Position numbers and translations under genes: made by a program. A stretch of DNA of 64,000 bases, taken from positions 41,405,269-41,469,268 of the forward strand of contig NC_080069.1 in the NCBI RefSeq assembly GCF_949987535.1, written 5' to 3'. A model generated the notes under the pieces. That model was not told where the DNA came from and searched no databases. It saw only the letters and a program-made list of their open reading frames with translations. Below, piece by piece: positions 1-11,689 of this stretch; within the stretch, counting starts at the first letter, position 1, and every line of letters starts with the position of its first letter. Source of the DNA: Balaenoptera acutorostrata. Taxonomy: Eukaryota; Chordata; Mammalia; Artiodactyla; Balaenopteridae.

Positions 1-330
1 AATTTTTCTAGCCCAGGCTTTTCAGATCTAAATTTTTCTCACAAATACTTGATTTTTCCATCGTAAATTTCAATCAAAAAATTCTGTGCAATTTTAACTA
101 TTGCCTTGTTCATTTTGTGTTGATTATTTCTAATTTCTACCCAGGCAAATTTTCCCCAGGTCCCTTTTTTGCAGTTTTCTATGTATCTACCGTGATGTAA
201 CTCTTCAGTCAGGGTTTTGTTAGGTGATTTGTTTTGTTTTGTTTTGCATTGCTTATATCTACCAGTAATATTATAAATTGGATAAAAAAGAAAGAGGAAA
301 ACAGTTTGTACTGGTTTCTGTTTAAATCTG
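1..330. other. Unclassified AT-rich sequence
   Basis: No repeat family or gene was recognised here. The minus strand is open for about 105 codons (356 down to 39), but the predicted peptide is Lys/Asn/Ile-rich, matches no family I know and runs into the LTR at 331. I treat it as chance or as the eroded end of an old repeat. Confidence 0.5.
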
Positions 331-683
331 CTCAGGTTGCTATGACAAAATACCACAGACAGGGTGTTTTATAAACAACAGAAATTTATACCTCACAGTT
401 CTGGCTGGACTTCTGGCTGGAAGTCCAAGATCAGGGTGGCAGCATGGTCAGGTTCTGGTGAGAGCCCTCTCCTGGGTTGCAGACTGCCAACTTCTCACTA
501 TGTCCTCACATGGTGGAAGGGGCCAGGGAGCCCTCTGGAGCCTCTTTCATAAGGGCACTAAACCTATTCATGAGAGCTCCACCATCATGACCTAATCACC
601 TGCCAAACCCACCTCCAAATACCTTTGGGGGTTAGGATTTCAACATATGAATTTTAGAGGAAACAAACATTCAGACCATAGCA
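331..683 (+). mobile_element. MLT1/MST-type ERVL-MaLR LTR fragment
   Basis: The segment follows the MLT1 LTR layout in order: a gctatgacaaaataccac opening, an acaacagaaatttat stretch, cacagttctggc, ggaagtccaagatc, a cctcacatgg block, a cctaatcacc block and a terminal ggggttaggatttcaacat followed by cagaccatagca. It is a solitary, non-autonomous LTR with no internal region beside it. The extreme 5' TG end is eroded. The class is secure; the subfamily (MLT1C or an MST-like relative) is not. Confidence 0.8.
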
Positions 684-1224
684 GTTTCTTAGAGCAGAGA
701 GTGAAGTGTAAAATCTGGGTGCACCAAAAGATCAAAACAACAGAGCCAAAGCTTCCTGCTCTTACCATATACCAACTTCTCAGAAAGCAGTAGTCCTTAT
801 GTCCCCTGTTACAGATGAAGACTACATACTTGAATTCCCAGTTATGCACTCCCAAGTGAAGATTTATATTTACATTTGTATTGCAAAAGACAGGCATTAT
901 TAGCTCAAGTAGGATTCCATGCCTTCATTTTATACATCAATACAAAAAAAAAAGTATCTCTGAAAAGCAAGATGTAAATATCAAATTTACCTGTAGAACT
1001 TATTTGTACTCACAGATACAAATTATTTCACTTTTTGTTGATAGAAAACAGATAGCCTTATCAACCATAGCCCTAATTAAATTGCCCAGCATTCTTTCTT
1101 GATACAGAGTACAAGATTCTATCTTTATCCTGTGACCATCACATGGCTCTTCAGAGATGCCAAGAGATTTCTGAATCTATAGAGCTAGAAGCTGACTGAC
1201 TGTGCTTCTTCTCCAGAAGTACAG
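684..1224. other. Unclassified spacer
   Basis: No gene, RNA or recognisable repeat was seen. Open frames on both strands are under 90 codons and resemble no known domain. Confidence 0.5.
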
Positions 1225-1450
1225 GGGAGGAAAAACTAAAATTATTTAGCATTTGTCCAGGTGTTTTGTGTGTGTTAAATCTTCTACTCTTCAAAACATC
1301 CTTATGAGGCAAGAATTTCCTCCCCATTTTAAAGACAAAAAAACGGATGTTCTGAGAGATTAAATAACTTGCCCAAGGTCACACGACTGGTACATAAATG
1401 GCAGAGCCGAAAATAAAATCCAAAGGTCAACCTGCCTCTAGATTTTAATC
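1225..1450 (+). repeat. MIR SINE fragment
   Basis: The core reads like MIR in sense orientation: tccttatgaggcaagaa, ctccccattttaaagac, the downstream acttgcccaaggtcacac and a ggcagagccgaaa block. This is an ancient mammalian-wide tRNA-derived SINE, degraded and inactive. Boundaries are approximate. Confidence 0.8.
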
Positions 1451-2049
1451 CCATATAGCCAGCTTCATAAAGATCTGGATTCCACAGCACCGGCGTTTTC
1501 AAGCACCGGAGGGTACCTTTTCCTCAGAGACTCTATAAGCATTTCCTCCTGCACGCTTTCGACCCCTACATCTCTCTCCCAATGTCAGGAAGAATTATTA
1601 TGAAGAGACAATGTCCAGTTTTGAGCTAATGCAGGATACTCATGATCAACGATGGAAATTTGAGGTATGTCTCTCACAGTACTGTCCCCAGGCAATGTAA
1701 CCTTTACAAGCGTGTTCCAGACACACTATTGTACTTTGCAGTGTGCAACTCTGAGTGTTGTATCCTGAGCCACCCTCTTCCGGCTTTGCATTTCAGGAAA
1801 ATAAATCCTAATTTCTCTGGCTCTGTGACATATGTACCACATCACGCAAAGCCTCCTGTATCATCTGGCCTGTTATATACGTTACAACTCAAGTACACTC
1901 GCTTTGTCAAAGTAAGTCATTCCTTGGAAATGAACGGCAATAATTTTTAAAGTATATATAACAGGGAACCATTTTTTTTCATGACTCCTTATCCAACCAA
2001 AGATATCTATTTTAAACAGTCACTCAAAAACATATTAATAATAAAGGCC

Positions 2050-2339
2050 GGGCTTCCCTGGTGGCGCAGTGGTTGAGAATCTGCCTGCTAATGCAGGAGA
2101 CACGGGTTCGAGCCCTGGTCTGGGAAGATCCCACATGCCACGGAGCAGCTGGGCCCGTGAGCCACAGCTGCTGAGCCTGCGCGTCTGGAGCCTGTGCCCC
2201 GCAACGGGAGGGGCCGCGATAGTGAAAGGCCCGCGCACCGCGATGAAGAGCGGTCCCCGCACCGCGATGAAGAGTGGCCCCCACTTGCCGCAACTAGAGA
2301 AAGCCCTCGCACGAACCGAAGACCCAGCACAGCCAAAAA

Positions 2340-2378
<39 letters not shown>

Positions 2379-2436
2379 AATTTAACAAAAAAAAAAGTAT
2401 ATTTCTAAAAAAAAAATAAAAAAAAAAAAAAAATAA
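2050..2436 (+). mobile_element. CHR-type tRNA-derived SINE (shorter 'gtctggagcc' subtype)
   Basis: This is a pol III SINE with an A box in ctggtggcgcagtggttgag and a B box in gggttcgagccc, followed by the CHR body and a long (TAAA)n and poly(A) tail. A perfect 14-bp target-site duplication taataataaaggcc flanks it (2036-2049 and 2437-2450), so both ends are intact. Unlike the other copies it has a 24-bp tandem duplication inside the body (2235-2282; unit begins gcaccgcgatgaagag). Open frames of 80-157 codons over it are SINE read-through, not genes. Confidence 0.95.
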
Positions 2437-2450
2437 TAATAATAAAGGCC

Positions 2451-3769
2451 AACAAATGTGCTTTCTCTGACTTAACGATATGAAGAGCTCCCAGTTAATG
2501 GCAGTCACTGCTTTTCAGCCTTCCTCTCTGGTAGACAGTGCAACTGACCTTAAAAGGCTGGACCTGACCTGTCTGATTTATTGTTACCATTGTATGCTGT
2601 CAGTTACTCATAAGCACTGCAAATGCTGCAACATTATGTGAATGGGAGCACTGTTCTAAATTATAGATGGCCAGTGTGAATAAGTGTAATATATGAGGTC
2701 CCATCAGCACAACATAGAGAGCAACCCTTCAAGTAAAAGTCTCTGCTTTAATGAGCACCAAAGGCCCATCCACATTAAGTATATGAACTCGAGAAAAATA
2801 AATCAGAGGATCACCATTTACGATCCAAAAGGGGTGCATCAAGTTTGGGAGGAGACTAATTGCTGAGTTAAGGAAGGAAAGTAGTTCAGCAAGTTAATAG
2901 CACAAAACACCACATAATACCTATCTGAACATCCTCAAGAAGGCTTTAGACCCATCTAAAAGCCCAATTCCAATAGAGTATATTAGGAATGAGTAAGCTA
3001 ATTGGGTGGATTGGGTCTTGGGTGGATTCCCTAAGGCACAAAACTAAATTATTTCTCCAACCTGGAGTGGAATGAGGGAGGGGTGGGAAAGTGAAACGAT
3101 TGAGAAAGCAATTCTGGGACCTCTTTGCACTGTGTGTATAAATCATTAAACAGCAGACAAATGATTTAACACTAATACAAACAAGGGTTCCCAGAGAATT
3201 AAATTTCCCTTCCCACAAATGAGTCAGAATAAAAGTGAATTGGACACATCATCCTCTCACCAAATGCCAGGAAATATGGAGCCAGTATAAAATACACCTT
3301 GTGGGGATTGATGTGATTGTATCTGAAACCGTCCATGGTCCCGTGAAGTTCCTCCATCCATGCAGGATCTATGCTAAGCAGATGAATGAAGTCAGTTCTC
3401 ATCTAACACACACATGGAGTCCCCAAAGGCCAGTCCCACAACCTGGGGCTCACCATGAAGCTATTTAAAACATAGCAGAAGCAAAGGTGGAAGATACCAA
3501 CTGAGCTTTCTTAGGAAGGAGTGTTCTTTATTCTAAGACCATGCCCTTCCCGATAACTGGCATAAAAATTCTTTTTCTTTTTAAAAAGATGACAATCATT
3601 TTGTAGTTATCAAGGTCCTTTTAGTCTAATGTTCTTAATTTGGCAAAGAAAAAAATTAACAACTCTATGTTGAACCCAGTTTCTTTTATTTACCAGTCCA
3701 TAAAATCTAAAAATCATCATCTTATATTCTCAGGTAGCCCAACTTTATAAATCAACATATCCAGATAAA
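2451..3769. other. Unclassified spacer
   Basis: No gene or RNA was seen. Short open frames occur on both strands (up to 90 codons) without recognisable domains. No repeat family could be assigned. Confidence 0.45.
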
Positions 3770-3785
3770 AGTCAAGGAATTCCTG

Positions 3786-3901
3786 GGACTTCCCTGGCAG
3801 TCCAGTGATTAAGACTCTGCACTTTCACTGCAGGGGAATGGGTTCGATCCCTGGTCAGGGAACTAAGATCCCACATGCTGCACGGTGCAGCCAAAAAAAA
3901 A
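3786..3901 (+). mobile_element. Short CHR-related SINE (about 110 bp)
   Basis: It starts ggacttccctggcagtcc, carries a B box gggttcgatccc, continues aactaagatcccacatgc and goes directly to poly(A) without the long CHR body. A perfect 16-bp target-site duplication agtcaaggaattcctg (3770-3785 and 3902-3917) shows that this short form is the complete insert and not a truncation. It belongs to the older, shorter cetartiodactyl tRNA-Glu SINE group. Confidence 0.92.
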
Positions 3902-3917
3902 AGTCAAGGAATTCCTG

Positions 3918-4599
3918 TTCTGCTTGTCTTGCTGCTTGAATGTGATTGGAGGGGAGAACCATAGAGTATAACCTAACTCAGGGTGCTGGTCCTGGCTTCC
4001 AGAACAATGAATCATGTAAATGATTGTCTCTCAAGTGTTCACACTAAACCAAAGTTTGATCATCTGGAATTCTATGGTGGCCTATGCTCAGTTTCCACAT
4101 GGCCTTAATGTCTCAGACAGCTGAGGATTCTTCCCATACTCTGGACTGACAGTTCCTTGACCTTCTTAAATTAATTTCTGTTCCACATCAGCTACCAATA
4201 ATCAATGAACCTCATTTTCTCTTGTATGATGGAACTGCCCTTTCCTTTGATCTTACAACAGGGTGAGGGAAACCCAATAACTGAGAAGTGATGATTGAGC
4301 ACGGCACCTCCCAAGGCTTGGTCAACAGAAGAGGCTTTGAAGTGAACCTCACATTCCAGAAGAATTTCTGATGGGTTTCTTGCATAATGTGGAGCCAGGG
4401 TTATGCTAGTAGGGGCCATGAGTCTCTCAAGCTCAGATCTACTGCATGGTGAGATAGCTGATTATTTTTAGAAACTTAAGGACGATCAAAGGGAAAAATT
4501 AAAAACAAACACAAAGATGAAAAAAAGTAATCTTCAAAACAGGAGCACAACCCATGCTAGGGGTCAAGGGGACTTCAAAGTCACAAGAGGAGCCTGCCA
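3918..4599. other. Unclassified spacer
   Basis: No gene or recognisable repeat. The longest open frame (minus strand, about 75 codons at 4192-4419) resembles nothing I know. Confidence 0.45.
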
Positions 4600-4965
4600 T
4601 TGAGAATGTACCTGTCTTTACTCAGGTCATTCCTCTGCCTGGCTGCCCTCCCTCCCCCACCCCATTCTCTAAGTTCAAATCCTCTCCATTCTCTAAGACT
4701 CAGTCAGGAATCTAACTGAGTTTCTTACAATAAGCCTTGCTGCCCCTTGGTGACAAATTCTCTCTCCTTTCTCAGTGCGACCACAGCACTGAACTAGACC
4801 CCTCTTGTGAGAGTCATGCCTATCATTTCCTACTTTGTATTATTGGTTTTAAGCTAAGAGCACTATTTCTCTGACTATTTTGAAAGACTCTGAAGAGCGA
4901 ATCCATGTTTGATTCATCTTTATATACAGTTTAATATTTAATAATTACTTGCTGGATAGAAAAAC
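4600..4965 (+). repeat. L2 LINE 3'-end fragment
   Basis: Degraded matches to the L2 3' region are visible: ctctgcctggctgccc, tctctaagactcag, and a terminal part with a tgtttgattcatcttt-like block before the expected L2 end. It is ancient and non-coding. Confidence 0.55.
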
Positions 4966-5285
4966 AAACCAATGAATGAACATAAAATGGCATTTATTCA
5001 CTTTAGACTTCCTGCAATTCCACAGAGGCCTCTCTGCCACCCTAGATCAAATAAGTCAGTAAGACCTCAGGGAGCAGGGAAGCAGTCTGTAGACACAGTG
5101 AGGTGTTTGGCCATGACTTTCAGCATTTTTAATTCTCTGCTGCTTTGTATTTCCTTACTTGGCACCGGTGGGTATCTGTGCCATGGCGGGGAAGACAAAC
5201 ACAACTCTCCAAGTTGTTGATGATGCTGGTAAGTGACAATTACAAGAATTCTATTTCTGGTTCCTATAGTTACTTCTGAGTTTTC

Positions 5286-5445
5286 GAAAAAAATCATCTC
5301 ATTTGATTCTTACTAAGAGCCTGTCGTGGGAGAGACAGAAGCAACACAGGAATACCTTCCTCATGGAGTTGATGGAAAAACTGAGATTCTCAGAGATGTG
5401 GTAACTCATCCAAAGTCACAGAGCTGCCCAGTGCCAAAGCAAGTT
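5286..5445 (+). repeat. MIR SINE fragment
   Basis: atctcatttgattctta, aaaactgagattctcagag and ctcatccaaagtcacagagc align with the MIR core in sense orientation. Confidence 0.65.
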
Positions 5446-5737
5446 TCAAATTTGGTTCAGTCCTTTGGCAGAAAAACACACCTGGAGACACTCACCTGGT
5501 GGGGTCCACAAGATGAAGGAAGCAATGTTGGAAAATGGCCTTTGAGAGAAGAAGTTAATCCACATGAAATAAACAAGAGCGGACAGTGTACATTCTCCCA
5601 AGGAAACACCAAAGCTCGCTAACAGGCCAATCACTGTAAGGAACCCAGGTGGTGCTTTTGAAGACTGTCAGCATGTCCTCACAGGTATTGATCCATAGGC
5701 TCAAGGCACTCGAAGTAGCTGAAGCCAAACTTCAGTG

Positions 5738-5965
5738 TTATGGTTCATTCATTTATTCAACAAGCATGATTTGTGGGCTTATTCTACAAGGGGTTGAGAT
5801 AAGTTTTGTTTCTGATTTCAAGGACTGCAAACTCTGGTAGAGAGACTTTAGCAACTTATAAGAGAAGGAAACAGAGTTTTCGAAAATCAAACTTCTCAAG
5901 TCTACACAGTGGAGCCAGAATTGGAATATACATTTTCTGACCCTTAAGTCCTTGGTTTGCTCTCT
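5738..5965. repeat. L2 (minus) and MIR-like debris
   Basis: attcatttattcaacaagca at 5748 matches the reverse complement of the L2 3' terminus. Just downstream, aaggaaacagagttttcg and ctacacagtggagccag look like a MIR core. Both are short and diverged, so assignment is tentative. Confidence 0.45.
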
Positions 5966-6499
5966 GCTCTTACAGGAAGGGGTAACTGAGTCACGGTGAG
6001 GTTCACTTAAACCTCACTTTGGGTCACTGGAAGAGAAGAGCTAAGATTTGTGAGAGCTAAATCCCACATCTATGTTTTAGCCATTAGACAAGTCTCCCTC
6101 CGAGCGAAAGTGACAGCATTACTTCCCTTCCCTTTCCACCAAAAAGGCCAAAAGTTCAAAGTCTCGTCCTCTGGGGCCCCCTGTAACCGAGCAGCCCCCC
6201 TCGGCTCTCAGCAGGGCTCTCCTGGGACTGGCCTATGCATTTGCATAGCAGATGTCTCCAAACCAGAATCATACAAGTTCTTACCAACAGAGAGTTGCTT
6301 ATTTGCCTCCAATTCAAATGACTAATTGTCTTTGATCACATGTTTTGTGGGAGGAAAATGTATTTTGCCAGAGATATGGTCATTAGCAAATAGCAAGACA
6401 AAAGGTGCCCAGTTCACAAATAATAACCTGTTTTTCACTCTGGGTCTGAAAGCTCTCCACCTGACTCTAGCTTGTAATGTATGATTTTTCTGCTCTCTG

Positions 6500-6615
6500 T
6501 GTTTCCCTGTGAGGGGGTGAGAATGGCATGTGTCTTGCTCACCATTGCATCCCTCACACAGTGGCTGGCATGTAGCAGAAGCCCAATCAGTATTTGTTGG
6601 ATATTTCATGTGCAC
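6500..6615 (+). repeat. L2 3'-terminal fragment
   Basis: catgtgtcttgctcaccatt, ctggcatgtagcagaagccc and tcagtatttgttggat reproduce the L2 3' tail (tgcctggcacatagtaggcg followed by tcaataaatatttgttgaa). Confidence 0.7.
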
Positions 6616-7044
6616 ACATGTGCATGAAAAAAAGGCTGCTATGTAACCTGCCACCCTTGCAATACTTACTCCTCATGGAAGGATTCGTCTGATTTCCAGG
6701 GAGATCCCCTAGGCTTGGGTTGGGGGGTGCAGAGGGTGGAGGCTGCTGGCTTCTCCATTCTCCCAGCAGTTCCAGTGATGATGCACCTGGGCGTTAGATA
6801 CCTACGAGGACCTAAATATGCCCACCCACACGGATGAGCACATTTGTGTGCAACTGCTTCCTTTAAGAGACATTTGGGCAATTGAACCAATTGCAACAGC
6901 CACACACAGGCTGATCTTGGGCTACCTGGACAATGGGCAGCTTGCAGAAATCTGCTGCTTCAAGTCACCATGCTGGAAAAGTAGCAAATGGTTCTGCAAA
7001 GCCACCAAGACTGTCTGGCCCAGTGCTGTGACAGGGAACAGGGA

Positions 7045-7245
7045 CAAGGAAGAAGGGGCACAGAGTCACCACCTATTGAGCATGTCACTGAGTGTTTTAC
7101 ATACATTGTCTCATCGTTATCCTCACATTAGAACTGAGAAAACAGCCTTCAAAAGTCAGGTAGCTTGCCCAAGCTTACTCAGCTCTCAAGGAGCAGAGCT
7201 GGGAGGCAAGCTCAGGTTTGTTTGAAGCCAAACCCCATGTTCTCT
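7045..7245 (+). repeat. MIR SINE fragment
   Basis: attgagcatgtcactg, acatacattgtctcatc, tagcttgcccaagcttactc and gcagagctgggaggcaagc follow the MIR core and 3' part in sense orientation. Confidence 0.8.
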
Positions 7246-7911
7246 CCGCCCCTCCACTTGGTTTGCTGAAGGGCCCCTAGATTCCATATACAATTCTGTC
7301 CTTCCGTTTCTGAGAGCAGCATTTTGCCTGTACTTGAGCATGTGCACTCCTGTTCCAATGACAGCTCATTCATCAGGTGAGTTTCTAGTAAAATAGGTCC
7401 CACGGAAGGCAGGCTCTCCCTTCAATGTGAACATTTGCTCTCCCACTTTCCCCCTTCTTATTCTCTTTATCTTCCCTCTGACTTCCTGTCCTTTCTGCCT
7501 GTATCTTGGGCTTGCAATGACAGCCCTGTGACCCTCAAAGCTAAAACATATGCCAAGCCCTGGCGCTAAATAGTTTAATTTAATTAGGTCCTGGGATGGC
7601 CAAGTTCACCGCTGACATCATTTCTCAGAATCCAGCAGGGCCTAGCCCTTTTGCCTAAGGACACGGTGTTAGGGTCCAGAACCAGGAGCTGACCTTGCCC
7701 TCTAGAGGGCGAGGCTCCAGTGGGGCGGGCCCTCCACAGGTGCTAGAAGTCTTCTCCGGAAAGCTAAGTGTGCTATCTGGGTGCAGAGCTTCAGAGATGT
7801 GATAAAGTAGGAGGCATCATGTAGTTCTAACCAAGGGAAAAGGTGTCCTATTGATGTGAACAGAGGACAATGGTTGGTTAGTGGGCAGAACTTAAAGACC
7901 AACCAGGAGGG

Positions 7912-8277
7912 GACTTCCCTAGTGGCGCAGTGGCTAAGAATCTGCCTGCCAATGCAGGGGACATGGGTTCGAGCCCTGGCCCCGGAAGATCCCACATGCC
8001 ACGGAGCAACTAAGCCCGTGTGCCACAACTACCAAGCCTGTGCTCTAGAGCCCGCGAGCCACAACTACTGAAGCCCGTGCACTGCATCTACGGAAGCCCG
8101 CGTGCCGCAACAAGAGCTCTAGCCCATGTGCAGCAAGAGAAGGCACTGAAATGAGAAGCCCGCGCACCACAATGAAGAGTAGCCCCCGCTCGCCACAACT
8201 AGATAAAGCCCGCGCGCAGCAACGAAGACCCAACACAGCCAAAAATTAGTTAATTAATTAATTTGTTTAAAAAAAGG
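7912..8277 (+). mobile_element. CHR-type SINE (longer 'ccacaactact' subtype)
   Basis: Starts ggacttccctagtggcgcag with B box gggttcgagccc. The body contains repeated gccacaactactgaag-like modules (8023-8120), then aacgaagacccaacacagcc and an (ATTA)n-rich tail. Target-site duplication is about 14 bp with one mismatch (gaccaaccaggagg before, gaccaaccgggaag after). This subtype is longer and more diverged than the 'gtctggagcc' subtype, so probably older. Confidence 0.93.
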
Positions 8278-8534
8278 AGACCAACCGGGAAGCTGCTTCA
8301 GGGACATCTGTCATTAGGCAGCAGGGACCCAGCCACTGGTCTGATGGTCAAAGCCAAGATCCCAGGTCCAAAAGGCTTGGCAGGAGCAAAGCAGAAGCCC
8401 AGGTGTGCAAGGGCTGGCATCTGGGCAAGTTAACAAAACCTGGACTTGGGCAAGGGGTTCAGGCATCAGAACTAGAGCTCAGGGTGGAGACCACATCTAG
8501 GGATAGAAGCTGATTGGGACACATCAACTAATTC

Positions 8535-9220
8535 TCCAATTCTCTGACACCAACTTGGTGTCCTACAATTCAATTCAATTGGAGTCAGCGTCAGACTCCA
8601 CAGGTTAAGGGTTCAGTCCCACAAAACTGCCCTCGCGTTGAAAACCAGTCAGAAGTATTGGGTCCCCAGGTAACCTGCATTTCTGTCTGAGTTAGATACA
8701 AAGTCAGGGGCTCCCACTGTCTCCTCCCCCTCAGGTTTGATAATTTACTAGATGACTCACAGAAATCAAGAAAATGCTGTACTTATTATTACAGTTTATT
8801 ACAAAAGTACAAATGAACAGCCAGATAAAGAGGTACTAGGGTGAGGTCCAGAAGAGTCCGGAGCACAGGAGCCTCTGTCCCTGCGGAGGTGGGGTGCGCC
8901 ACCCTCCCAGCAGATGGATATGTTCACCAACTCCAAAGTTCCTCGAACCCGATCATTAAAGGGTTTCTTGGAGGTTTCATTAGACAGCATTGCTGCTGCT
9001 GGTGACTAACTCAATCCCGGAGACTGGGAGATAAGGCTGAAAGTTTGAAGCTTCTAATCGCGGCTGGCTTCTCTGGCAATCAGCCCCCATCCTGAAGTGA
9101 GCAGCCCCTCAACCAAGAGTCATCTCGTTATCACTCTTATCACTCAGGAAGATTCCAAGGACTTTAGGAGTGCTGTGTCGGAAACAGGGAACAAAGACCA
9201 AACTTTTTAATTATACCACA
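8535..9220 (-). mobile_element. MER21-like ERVL LTR, copy A
   Basis: On the minus strand it starts tgtggtataatt at 9220, continues through tttggtctttgttccctg, gtgataagagtgataacga and a taataaactg-type block, and ends near accaagttggtgtcagag. The same ordered blocks recur at 13,615-14,415. It is a long solitary LTR of an ERVL-class endogenous element without coding capacity. I recall this layout as MER21; the class is firmer than the subfamily. Confidence 0.65.
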
Positions 9221-9564
9221 GAGGCAAGTGTCCAGCTATCAGAATACAGGCCAGAGCCACACCGTTGGCAAGGATGACTTACAGCGAACCCCCCATATTG
9301 AGCAGAGCCTCAGAAATCCCTCCTGTTGAGAGTCAGAACCAGCTCTAGGGAAAAGGACAGAGGTGAGCCTATAAACGTGAGACCCCAGACGATGTGGGAA
9401 AGAAGATGCAGGAGCTTGACTAGCGATGAGAGACCAGGAAGAGGAATCTGGAAAAGTCCTCTGCTGCTTATATTATATTCTGAGCTTCTGCAAAGGCTTG
9501 ATAGTCACCAAGCCTTCTTTGCTTTCCACAGATACATTTTAAAAATCAACTGAAGAAAAAAGAT

Positions 9565-9779
9565 TAACTCATAGAAACAGAGAGTAGAAAAGTGTTTGCC
9601 AAGTGCTGAGAGGGTGGGGAAAATAGAGAGAAGTTAGGAAAAGGGTACAAACATTCAGCTATAAGATGAATTAGGTCTGAGGAGCTAATGTATAACATAG
9701 TGACTATATTGATAACATGGTATTGTATAATTGAAATTTGCAAGAGAGTAGAACTTAAATGTTCCCACCAAGAGAGAAG

Positions 9780-9810
<31 letters not shown>

Positions 9811-10053
9811 AAGGAAGGAAGGAGGAGGGAGGGAGAAAGGGAGGAAAGAAGGAAGGAGGGGAGGGAGGAAGGAAGGAAGGAGGGAGGGAGGAAAGAGAGA
9901 GAGAGAAAGAAAAAGGTAAATATGTGAAGTGATAAATGTGTTAAGTAGATGGGAGGAATCTTTTCACAATGCATATGTATATCAAATCAACACGTACACT
10001 TTAAATATCTTACAATTATATTTGTCAATTATACCTCAGTAAAGCTGGAAAGA
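9565..10053 (+). mobile_element. L1 3'-end fragment split by a purine microsatellite
   Basis: gctataagatgaattaggtc, atagtgactatattgataac, gcaagagagtagaac, then after the purine tract aaatatgtgaagtgataaat, cttttcacaatgcatatg and a terminal tgtcaattatacctcagtaa. This is the order of an old L1 3' UTR. The repeat expansion replaced the spacer that is normally A-rich. Confidence 0.8.
9770..9916 (+). repeat. (GA)n / (GGAA)n polypurine tract, 147 nt
   Basis: Uninterrupted A/G run on the plus strand: (GA)n at about 9778-9808 followed by GGAA, GGGA and GAAA units. No pyrimidine occurs in the stretch. It lies inside the L1 3' end described above. Confidence 0.97.
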
Positions 10054-10184
10054 AGTCAACAATAATTACTGAGCTCCTTTAACTATGCGCTGGAGTCACA
10101 GAGGATTAACAAGTAGTCCTTGCCTTTGAAGTTTTTTATTCTAGTCAAAGACAGGAAACTAACATACATGAAGTAAAGAATCTT

Positions 10185-10655
10185 AGCGTTTGTATGTTTC
10201 CTCGTGCTGCAGGTAATAAATTGCCACAAAGTGGCTAAGACAATGCAAATGTATTATCTTGCAGTTCTGGAGGTCAGAAGTCTGAAATGGTCCTTAACCG
10301 GCTAAAACCAAGGTGTCGGCACAGCTGCCTTTCTTCTGGAGACTCTAGAGGGGAATCCATTTCTTGGCCTTTTCCAGCTCCAAGAAGCCACCTGCATTCT
10401 TTGGCTCGAAGCTTCTTTCTCCATTTTCAAAGGGCATCACTTGGACTTCTGCTTCCACAATCACATCTCCTATTTTTGATTTTGATCCCCCTGCTTCCTC
10501 TTGTAAGAGCGCTGTGATGATACGGGGCCCACCCACATAATCCAGGGCAATCTCGTCTCAGGATTCTTAATCGACCTGCAAAACCCCTTTTATCACATAA
10601 GGTAGCACACTCACGGGTTCCAGGGATAAGGACGTGGACATCTCTAGGTTGGAGC
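10185..10655 (+). mobile_element. MLT1-type ERVL-MaLR LTR
   Basis: tcctcgtgctgcaggtaata, attgccacaaagtggc, cagttctggaggtcagaag, aaggtgtcggcacagctgcc, ctctagaggggaatcc, ttggccttttccagctcc, cccacccacataatccag and a final block follow the MLT1A-like LTR from near its 5' end almost to its 3' end. Solitary LTR; no internal sequence beside it. Confidence 0.85.
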
Positions 10656-10684
10656 TCCCCGCAGAGCTCCTGCAACATAGCCAC

Positions 10685-10795
10685 CCCCATGAGGACATTT
10701 AAGCACAAGGAGGTAAACAGCTTGCCCAGGGCCACGAGTCTAGACTAGAACCCAGGATGTCTGATTCCCATCATATTCCTAGACAAGAGTTCCTT
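10685..10795 (+). repeat. MIR SINE fragment
   Basis: cccatgaggacatttaagc, acagcttgcccagggccac and tagaacccaggatgtctg match the MIR core and 3' part. Confidence 0.7.
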
Positions 10796-11344
10796 CGGCT
10801 ACATTACGCTGCCACAGAAATGAACAATACAAACCAGTATAATGGTAAATGCAAATTACTCTCTATATTTATAAATACACAGAATTACAGGATCAGAGAG
10901 TTAGTGTTCAGAGGACCTTAGAAATCTTCATGTCCAACCAGTCTGATCCTAGCTACACTCATATATTTCATATCTCCAGTTAAGGGGAATCTCACACGCA
11001 TCAGGGCAACCCACAGCCCATTTCTGAGACTGCTAATTGTTAGCAAAGTGTTCCTTGAATAACTGGACTGCCCAGCTTCAGAGTCTGGACAATCCACACC
11101 GTACTCCAGCCCCGAGGAGAATGACCCACACAACACTGGGAGTCCCACAAGCCCAGATGGACCAGAAGTCCAGGCCCCTTCCTGGGAACTCCATCCTCTG
11201 ACCCAGGCAAGAATACTGCTGGGACTTGCTCCTGCTCCAGGGCCAATCCTTGGGTTCCCGTCTCTCTGCTAGAACCAGAACCCAGATCACACCTGCGGCA
11301 AACACTGCTAGACATGTGCCCAAACGCATTCCCTCTTTCCTTGT

Positions 11345-11657
11345 GGGACTTCCCTGGTGGCATAGAGGTTAAGAATCTGCCTGCCAACGCAGGGGACGTG
11401 GGTTCGATCCCTGGTCCGGGAAGATCCCACGTGCCACAGAGCAACTAAGCCCGTGCACCACAACTACTGAGCCTGCACTCTAGAGCCTGCAAACCACAAC
11501 TACTGAGCGCACGTGCTGCAACTACTGTAGCCCACACACCTAGAGCCCGTGTTCCACCACAAGAGAAGCCCCCCATTGCCGCAACTAGAGAAAGGCCACG
11601 CGCAGCAACGAAGACCTCACACAGCCAAAAAAAACCAAAAACAAAAACAAAAAAACC
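11345..11657 (+). mobile_element. CHR-type SINE (longer subtype)
   Basis: gggacttccctggtggcata, B box gggttcgatccc, accacaactactgagcc modules, gaagacctcacacagcc and an (AAAAAC)n-like tail to 11,657. I could not define a convincing target-site duplication, unlike most other copies here. Confidence 0.92.
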
Positions 11658-11689
11658 AAGATTGTAACAGACAAATGACAAGACAACAT

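Noticed and set aside
39..356. 105-codon minus-strand frame at the left edge
   Set aside because: Low-complexity, Lys/Asn-rich composition, crosses into an LTR, no family recognised.
2024..2508. Overlapping open frames of 82-157 codons on both strands
   Set aside because: They run through a CHR SINE; the same peptides reappear over every SINE copy in the window (for example 26.5, 27.6, 29.5, 36.6 and 63.6 kb).
9564..9974. 136-codon Ser/Leu-rich frame on the minus strand
   Set aside because: It is the translation of the polypurine microsatellite.
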